The notes beneath the pieces were generated by a model. That model worked only from the letters and a program-made list of their open reading frames with translations, searched no databases and was not told where the DNA came from. Below, piece by piece: positions 40,384-44,131 of a DNA stretch of 44,131 bases. This DNA is from Actinomycetota bacterium (GTDB taxonomy: Bacteria; Actinomycetota; Acidimicrobiia; Acidimicrobiales; Acidimicrobiaceae): contig DAHVKW010000003.1 of the NCBI GenBank assembly GCA_027320695.1, positions 1 through 44,131 on the forward strand, read 5' to 3'. Within the stretch, counting starts at the first letter, position 1; each line of letters opens with the position of its first letter. The position numbers and the translations under genes were made by a program.

Positions 40384-41859
40384 CTAACTTCGAAGATCTT
40401 CCGGTTCGAACAGGTTGACTATCGGGGCCTCGCCTTTGAGTCCAAGCTCTTGCCATCTGGCAGCCACTTTCTCGTATACATTTCTATCGAGACGCGTGCG
40501 TTTCGCGAATTCCTTGATGTATTTGAACTCTTTGCAAGCGTTGATGATGCATTTTGATCCCCAAGGTCTGAGCTCAGGAGGGTTCTGGCTGGGGTCTAGA
40601 TAGGTGCTCCAAGTTTCTCGCAAGATATCGATAGAGTCTTTTGGCCTGGACCTAGTGGCCATCGCCCAAATCACTTCGGCGAGATTCGCCGGATCGACGT
40701 CCTCGTCTACCACCACGACGTACTTGGTGAAGTACGCTCCTCCCATGCACTGGGCTGCCAGCGCGCCCACTTGTGCCGCATGGCCAGCATATTTTTGCTC
40801 TATCGATACGACAGTCCAGCCCCATCCGGCAGCTTCCGGAGGGGACCATACTCCTTTGATCCCCGGCACTCCCATGGACTCGAGGTCGCTCCATACCTTC
40901 GCAGATTTTGCCAGTCCCCACATCGCTCCAGCTTCATTGGACGGCCAATCCGCCATAAGGGCTGACATTAATATCGGATTGTTGCGATACCGTATTGCGC
41001 TGATCTCGATATATGGAGTCGGTCCTCCCGGTCGACCGTAGTAGCCCTGAAATTCTCCGAAGGGGCCTTCTTGTTCAACTTGGTTAGGGTACGAGAACCC
41101 CTCGATGATGATCTCAGCGTTGGCTGGAAGCTTCAGGCCGGTGATTTCGCTGGTGAAGACTTCTATTGGCTCTCCAGCTATGCCACCCGCGAATTCATAT
41201 TCGGAAACGTCTTTAGGAAATGTGGTGGCCGCCGTCAGGTAGAGCAGCGGGTCGCATCCATACACGGCTGCGACAGGAGCTGGCTTGCCTTGGCTCCACC
41301 AGAGCTCGCGGTCAAGCAATGCGTCTTTTCCTGGAGAAGCGTAGAAGCCAACTTGGTTTGGTCCTTCGATCATCTGCCTGTAGGTTCCAAGGTTGATTCT
41401 CTTTGAATTTGGATCCATGGTGAGAACCACGTCGGCTGTTCCTATGTATGCGCCTCCGTCTCCGGGCCACATCACCGGTGCTCCAAACTTAGTGACGTCG
41501 ACTTCGTCGCCCATTTCAATGTTCTGGTTCACCGGAGCGCTGCTCGGATCGACTTTTATTGGCTGAGTTCTGTAGCTCATCTTGTGCGCTAGGGTTCGCG
41601 CGAGATCAAGCGGCCCCGTTTCAGGGTCTTCGCGAACGGTGACGGCAAGCCTGCGGTAACTCGAACCGAAGGGGTTGAACAGGACTCGAAAGCCTCGATG
41701 TCCTTGGATATTCTCGAAGAGCAGGGTGGGACCTCCAACCTGCTTACCAGAAAGATATGTGATGGTAGACATCTCGAGGACCGGGTCAACCTCAGCCTCG
41801 ATTCTTGTGAGCTCCCCTAAATCCTCGACCTTTGCCAGCCAATCACCTAAGCTTTTCAC
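40384..41859 (-). CDS. UbiD-family (prFMN-dependent) decarboxylase 4
   Basis: 491 aa from GTG 41859, which has AAAGGAG about 8 nt upstream and gives the same N-terminus as UbiD 2 (KSLGDWLAKVEDLGEL); the track's ATG at 41910 is too early. Conserved elements: INLGTYRQ, GFYASPGKDALLDREL, SEYEFAGGIAGEPIEVF, EGPFGEFQGYYGRPGG, KYVVVVDEDVDPA. Alignment by eye with UbiD 2 (18746) shows most residues identical end to end, while UbiD 1 and 3 are more distant. It stands 18 kb from the others, with no neighbouring aromatic-degradation gene. A duplicated enzyme with a different inducer, or a second subunit, are possible. Confidence 0.9.
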   Translation of the reverse strand: MKSLGDWLAKVEDLGELTRIEAEVDPVLEMSTITYLSGKQVGGPTLLFENIQGHRGFRVLFNPFGSSYRRLAVTVREDPETGPLDLARTLAHKMSYRTQPIKVDPSSAPVNQNIEMGDEVDVTKFGAPVMWPGDGGAYIGTADVVLTMDPNSKRINLGTYRQMIEGPNQVGFYASPGKDALLDRELWWSQGKPAPVAAVYGCDPLLYLTAATTFPKDVSEYEFAGGIAGEPIEVFTSEITGLKLPANAEIIIEGFSYPNQVEQEGPFGEFQGYYGRPGGPTPYIEISAIRYRNNPILMSALMADWPSNEAGAMWGLAKSAKVWSDLESMGVPGIKGVWSPPEAAGWGWTVVSIEQKYAGHAAQVGALAAQCMGGAYFTKYVVVVDEDVDPANLAEVIWAMATRSRPKDSIDILRETWSTYLDPSQNPPELRPWGSKCIINACKEFKYIKEFAKRTRLDRNVYEKVAARWQELGLKGEAPIVNLFEPEDLRS

Positions 41860-41942
41860 CCTCTGCACTCCTTTCCTAAAGCCCGAAACTGTCTGGCGTT
41901 TTGGAGCCAAAACCTACTTGGATCATCCAAGCCGCTACAGCT

Positions 41943-42674
41943 TCACGTATCCGGCCACATAAAGGTCGCCGAAATTATTGTTAGATCAGCCAGACTTGCG
42001 TATGCGAGATTGGACTTGCCTGGATGCCTGATTGGGATTTCAGGGTTGCCGGGCTCGATTTCACTCATTGCGCGAAGCGCTTGATCTATATGATGCCACC
42101 CCGGTCGGGGCACTGAAAATTCTAGATCTGCGGGAGAGGCCTGGGTTCTGCGCGCCAATCCCAACATTCCAGAACTTGAGCCGTCAGAAGAGACGGCAAA
42201 GACCTTACCACTTGACCCAGCCTGACCTGCGCCATCCCAAGCGAAGATACCGATAGCATCCGTCTTTGGAAAGAAGTAATCCAAAGATGAGTTTGCGAGG
42301 ATCATCGAAAAGACTTCTCCAGATGATTTGGTAGGCCGGTTCCGGGCTTCGATGTCCCCGGTTGTGAGTATTTTGCAATTTGAACAGCCGCTAAATACGG
42401 ATTGGATGCCTTTGGCAATAGCTGAGCCCATCGTGTTGCCAAAGGTTGTCACTGCTGCACTGACCAGCCCGCCATTGGAATTTACAGTCGCCTTGTCCGC
42501 CATCAAACGGCCTATCTCAACTAGAGAGGGCGTCGAACCGCCAGACATTCCTTGGCTAAAACCTTGGCTGGCAATTCTCGAATCAGGTTTGCCAGTCAGC
42601 ACTCCTGTGGCCGTAGTATTAGCGGCATCTGCGGCCTTGACCGGGGCCTTTCTCAAAGAGCTCATTTCCCCCAC
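41943..42674 (-). CDS. Hypothetical protein, Gly/Ser-rich
   Basis: 243 aa, unrecognised. The N-terminal half is small-residue rich (SSLRKAPVKAADAANTTATG, GFSQGMSGGSTPSLVEIGRL) with a possible amphipathic helix VSAAVTTFGNTMGSAIAKGI and a CSNC pair near residue 100. The middle reads like a folded domain (SSGEVFSMILANSSLDYFFP, DAIGIFAWDGAGQ, GKVFAVSSDGSSSGMLGLAR). No signal peptide or membrane helix. Of the overlapping frames this one looks most protein-like, but there is no strong ribosome site and the plus-strand frame 42328-42750 competes. It lies 83 bp upstream of ubiD 4 on the same strand, so it could share its transcript. Confidence 0.45.
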   Translation of the reverse strand: MGEMSSLRKAPVKAADAANTTATGVLTGKPDSRIASQGFSQGMSGGSTPSLVEIGRLMADKATVNSNGGLVSAAVTTFGNTMGSAIAKGIQSVFSGCSNCKILTTGDIEARNRPTKSSGEVFSMILANSSLDYFFPKTDAIGIFAWDGAGQAGSSGKVFAVSSDGSSSGMLGLARRTQASPADLEFSVPRPGWHHIDQALRAMSEIEPGNPEIPIRHPGKSNLAYASLADLTIISATFMWPDT

Positions 42675-42905
42675 TTACGCACGAATTGATGCGAAACCCG
42701 AAACACAGAAAATCATGCGACTGCGTCGTTGTATCACTACCGGGAGATAGCTTTGCAGCGTTACATGATATGAATTGGCGCTACTGATAGTCGAACGCAA
42801 AAATAGCGGATTGCACCAACACAAGAGACATAAGTTGCAATTCTTCCCCACACCTTTGAATGCGTAACCGATACTAGCACCTTCGCGCATATCGCTGGGT
42901 CTCAA

Positions 42906-42998
42906 ATGCTCGAGTCGCTTGGTACGCAAGAGGCAGACGAGGAACTGGCAAGGCTGGGCCCGGGAGGGCGAGTTACCTGGATTCGCAGCATCGAATGA
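42906..42998 (+). CDS. 30-aa ORF overlapping the next small ORF by ATGA
   Basis: ATG 42906 encodes 30 residues (LESLGTQEADEELARLG, then GGRVTWIRSIE) and stops at TGA 42996-42998, overlapping the ATG at 42995. The pair looks like two coupled mini-genes or one small gene broken by a frameshift. No ribosome site is clear. I recognise no family. Confidence 0.25.
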   Translation: MLESLGTQEADEELARLGPGGRVTWIRSIE

Positions 42999-43210
42999 TC
43001 GAATTTCCCGGCTTTTTGGATGCGGCGCGCTTTGTCGATCTCGGATGCCCTGACCGCGAAGCGCTGAATCAATATCTGGATATCTCGATAATTTGGGGCA
43101 TGGTCTCTCTGGTATTGAAGACCCGGAATGCCGGAGGAGCCACGGCCGCCGATATCGCAACGGCCAAGATCCTCGATAGGGCTGCCAGGGAGCTGATAGA
43201 ACCTGAATGA
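42995..43210 (+). CDS. Small hypothetical protein
   Basis: 71 aa, mostly helical by composition: FPGFLDAARFVDLGCPDREA, LNQYLDISIIWGMVSLVLKT, ATAADIATAKILDRAARELI. It reads like a genuine soluble protein and GGGAGG occurs about 25 nt upstream, in the preceding mini-ORF. The ATGA overlap with that ORF suggests coupling, or that both are parts of one reading frame with a sequencing or natural frameshift. No known family. It converges on the MarR gene. Confidence 0.4.
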   Translation: MIEFPGFLDAARFVDLGCPDREALNQYLDISIIWGMVSLVLKTRNAGGATAADIATAKILDRAARELIEPE

Positions 43211-43246
43211 GTCAAATCTGAGCGTTTGGATGAAGCTGGCTTTGGA

Positions 43247-43768
43247 TCAAGGCTGGCTTTTGTGGCCGGCCTTTTTTTCGATGCCGAAGGTGAGCTTTTC
43301 AACTAGCCTCAGCAAAGCCTGGACCTCGGATTTTGGCCAATGCGCCACTACTTCGGCAATAGTTTGCTGGCGGAGCTTGACAACCTCGTCGAGCACCCTC
43401 TTGCCGGCTGGCGAGATGATGATCAGGTATGCCCTGGCGTCCTGTTCGTGCACCTTACGGGTAACAAGCCCGTTGGCTTCCAACTGTTTGAGCTGGCGGG
43501 AGACGGTTGATATATCAAGGGATAAGATGCCGGCCAGATCGCTTGGCCTGAGAGGACCATGTTCGTCCAATAATGCGAGCTGCCAATATCCAGCTCCATC
43601 TATCGCCGAAGCCTCTTTGGAGCAGTGAGGATAGGTTATTTTGCGCAACGCGCGTCCCAATCTGAAGAGCAGATGCTCGAGCTCAGGACTGTCGACTCTT
43701 GACCCGCCGGTTTCCGGCGAACTTGCATGATCAATCATAGAATTTGAAATAGATGCTTCCTCAAGCAT
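43247..43768 (-). CDS. MarR-family transcriptional regulator
   Basis: 173 aa. The winged helix-turn-helix is clear: GYWQLALLDEHGPLRPSDLA, LSLDISTVSRQLKQLEANGL (recognition helix), VTRKVHEQDARAYLIIISPAGK (wing with the family's D.R). Flanking helices (LEHLLFRLGRALRK and TIAEVVAHWPKSEVQALLRL) form the dimer interface. MarR proteins repress nearby genes and respond to small phenolic or oxidising ligands. The target is not evident; an aromatic ligand would fit the ubiD genes of the region, though the nearest is 1.4 kb away. About 30 N-terminal residues precede the fold, so a later start is possible. Confidence 0.9.
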   Translation of the reverse strand: MLEEASISNSMIDHASSPETGGSRVDSPELEHLLFRLGRALRKITYPHCSKEASAIDGAGYWQLALLDEHGPLRPSDLAGILSLDISTVSRQLKQLEANGLVTRKVHEQDARAYLIIISPAGKRVLDEVVKLRQQTIAEVVAHWPKSEVQALLRLVEKLTFGIEKKAGHKSQP

Positions 43769-43954
43769 TTTTTGCTCAAGCCGGTAGAAATGTCATTACC
43801 GGCTGCTTTTATTGTTAATCCAGATCTCATCATAGGCCTTTCGTCCAACAATGTTAAACGTGGCTATCTGGGTAGGCTGAAAGCCACCGCCGAGGAACTG
43901 AGTTTGAGGGATGTGAGCTTGGTATTCTGGGTTGGTCATCTGTAAGGAGCGGAT

Positions 43955-44131
43955 TTGCGTTCAGATCTGAAGCTTGGAACGGTGGTCTCAACCACGGATT
44001 TGTTGAAGTTCCTCTCATGCGAAGAGCTGTCGGTTCTTGATCTGATGCGGTCAAAAGGTCTCGCCGCTCCAATCCCCGCGACCGTCTCGGAGCAGCTGGC
44101 GGCGAAGATGGGTTTGGCGAGCGAAGCTGTC
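43955..44131 (+). CDS. Unrecognised protein, N-terminus only
   Basis: Open from TTG 43955 to the window edge (59 codons), with a good ribosome site (TAAGGAG, about 6 nt upstream). The start of the protein (RSDLKLGTVVSTTDLLKFLS, ELSVLDLMRSKGLAAPIPAT, VSEQLAAKMGLASEA) looks genuine and mostly helical. I cannot assign a family from this fragment. The 72-aa minus frame over it is a shadow. Confidence 0.5.
   Translation, partial: MRSDLKLGTVVSTTDLLKFLSCEELSVLDLMRSKGLAAPIPATVSEQLAAKMGLASEAV

Noticed and set aside
1-44131. Insertion sequences, integrases, phage genes or attachment sites
   Set aside because: I looked for transposase, integrase and phage-type proteins and for paired terminal repeats and found none. 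The tRNA-Ser gene has no visible duplicated 3' end nearby.

Overview
The window looks like a chromosomal segment of a high-to-moderate GC actinobacterium, most likely an uncultured or environmental member of Acidimicrobiia or a neighbouring class. That guess rests on the mix of actinobacterial-style proteins (a 209-aa membrane protein of a type I associate with actinobacteria, DUF4395, DUF6314, a FlK-like thioesterase, RDD), many GTG/TTG starts, strong AGGAGG ribosome sites, and respiratory genes built on copper and Fe-S proteins with no c-type cytochrome in view. Taxonomy is inferred and no rRNA is present.

Layout. 1-2630: the 5' end of an adenine-deaminase-like gene cut by the window edge, a DUF4395 membrane protein, an actinobacterial membrane protein, and an 0.8 kb stretch with no credible gene. 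2631-6485: a NarL-type regulator and its sensor kinase, overlapping, then a GltD/PreT-type Fe-S flavoprotein. 7044-12201: a respiratory-looking cluster of two paralogous cupredoxin lipoproteins, a Tat-exported four-cluster Fe-S protein, an NrfD-type quinone membrane protein, an Ig-like membrane-anchored protein and a third cupredoxin lipoprotein. It ends in strong hairpins. 12490-22593: an acetyl-CoA-synthetase-like enzyme, a small hypothetical, a cytochrome P450, three UbiD-family decarboxylases and a 49-aa zinc-ribbon protein too short for the ORF track. A fourth UbiD lies at 40384-41859 and is a close paralogue of the one at 18746.

23264-30217: a small membrane protein, a tandem-duplicated DoxX-like membrane protein convergent with a type II sulfide:quinone oxidoreductase, an anSME-type radical SAM/SPASM enzyme with a SEC-C tail, a FlK-like thioesterase, and the most striking locus of the window. 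That locus, on the minus strand, is a well-conserved cobalamin riboswitch, then a 47-aa peptide gene (not in the ORF track), then a second radical SAM/SPASM protein. It has the architecture of a B12-controlled ribosomally synthesised, radical-SAM-modified peptide (RiPP) system, resembling what I recall as the CbpA/CbpB families.

30502-44131: an RDD membrane protein, histidyl-tRNA synthetase, two facing beta-propeller proteins (kelch-like lipoprotein and NHL/PQQ-like anchored protein), a DUF6314 protein, tRNA-Ser(UGA), prephenate dehydratase, a LarB-LarC-aldo/keto reductase operon (nickel-pincer cofactor synthesis), the fourth UbiD, an unrecognised 243-aa protein, tiny overlapping ORFs, a MarR regulator, and the start of an unrecognised gene at the right edge.

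How the genes may work together (inference): the Fe-S/NrfD pair could pass electrons between the quinone pool and extracytoplasmic copper proteins, and SQR could feed the same pool with sulfide electrons. The UbiD group with the acyl-CoA synthetase and P450 suggests metabolism of aromatic or unsaturated acids. The riboswitch-peptide-rSAM unit would be made when cobalamin is scarce.
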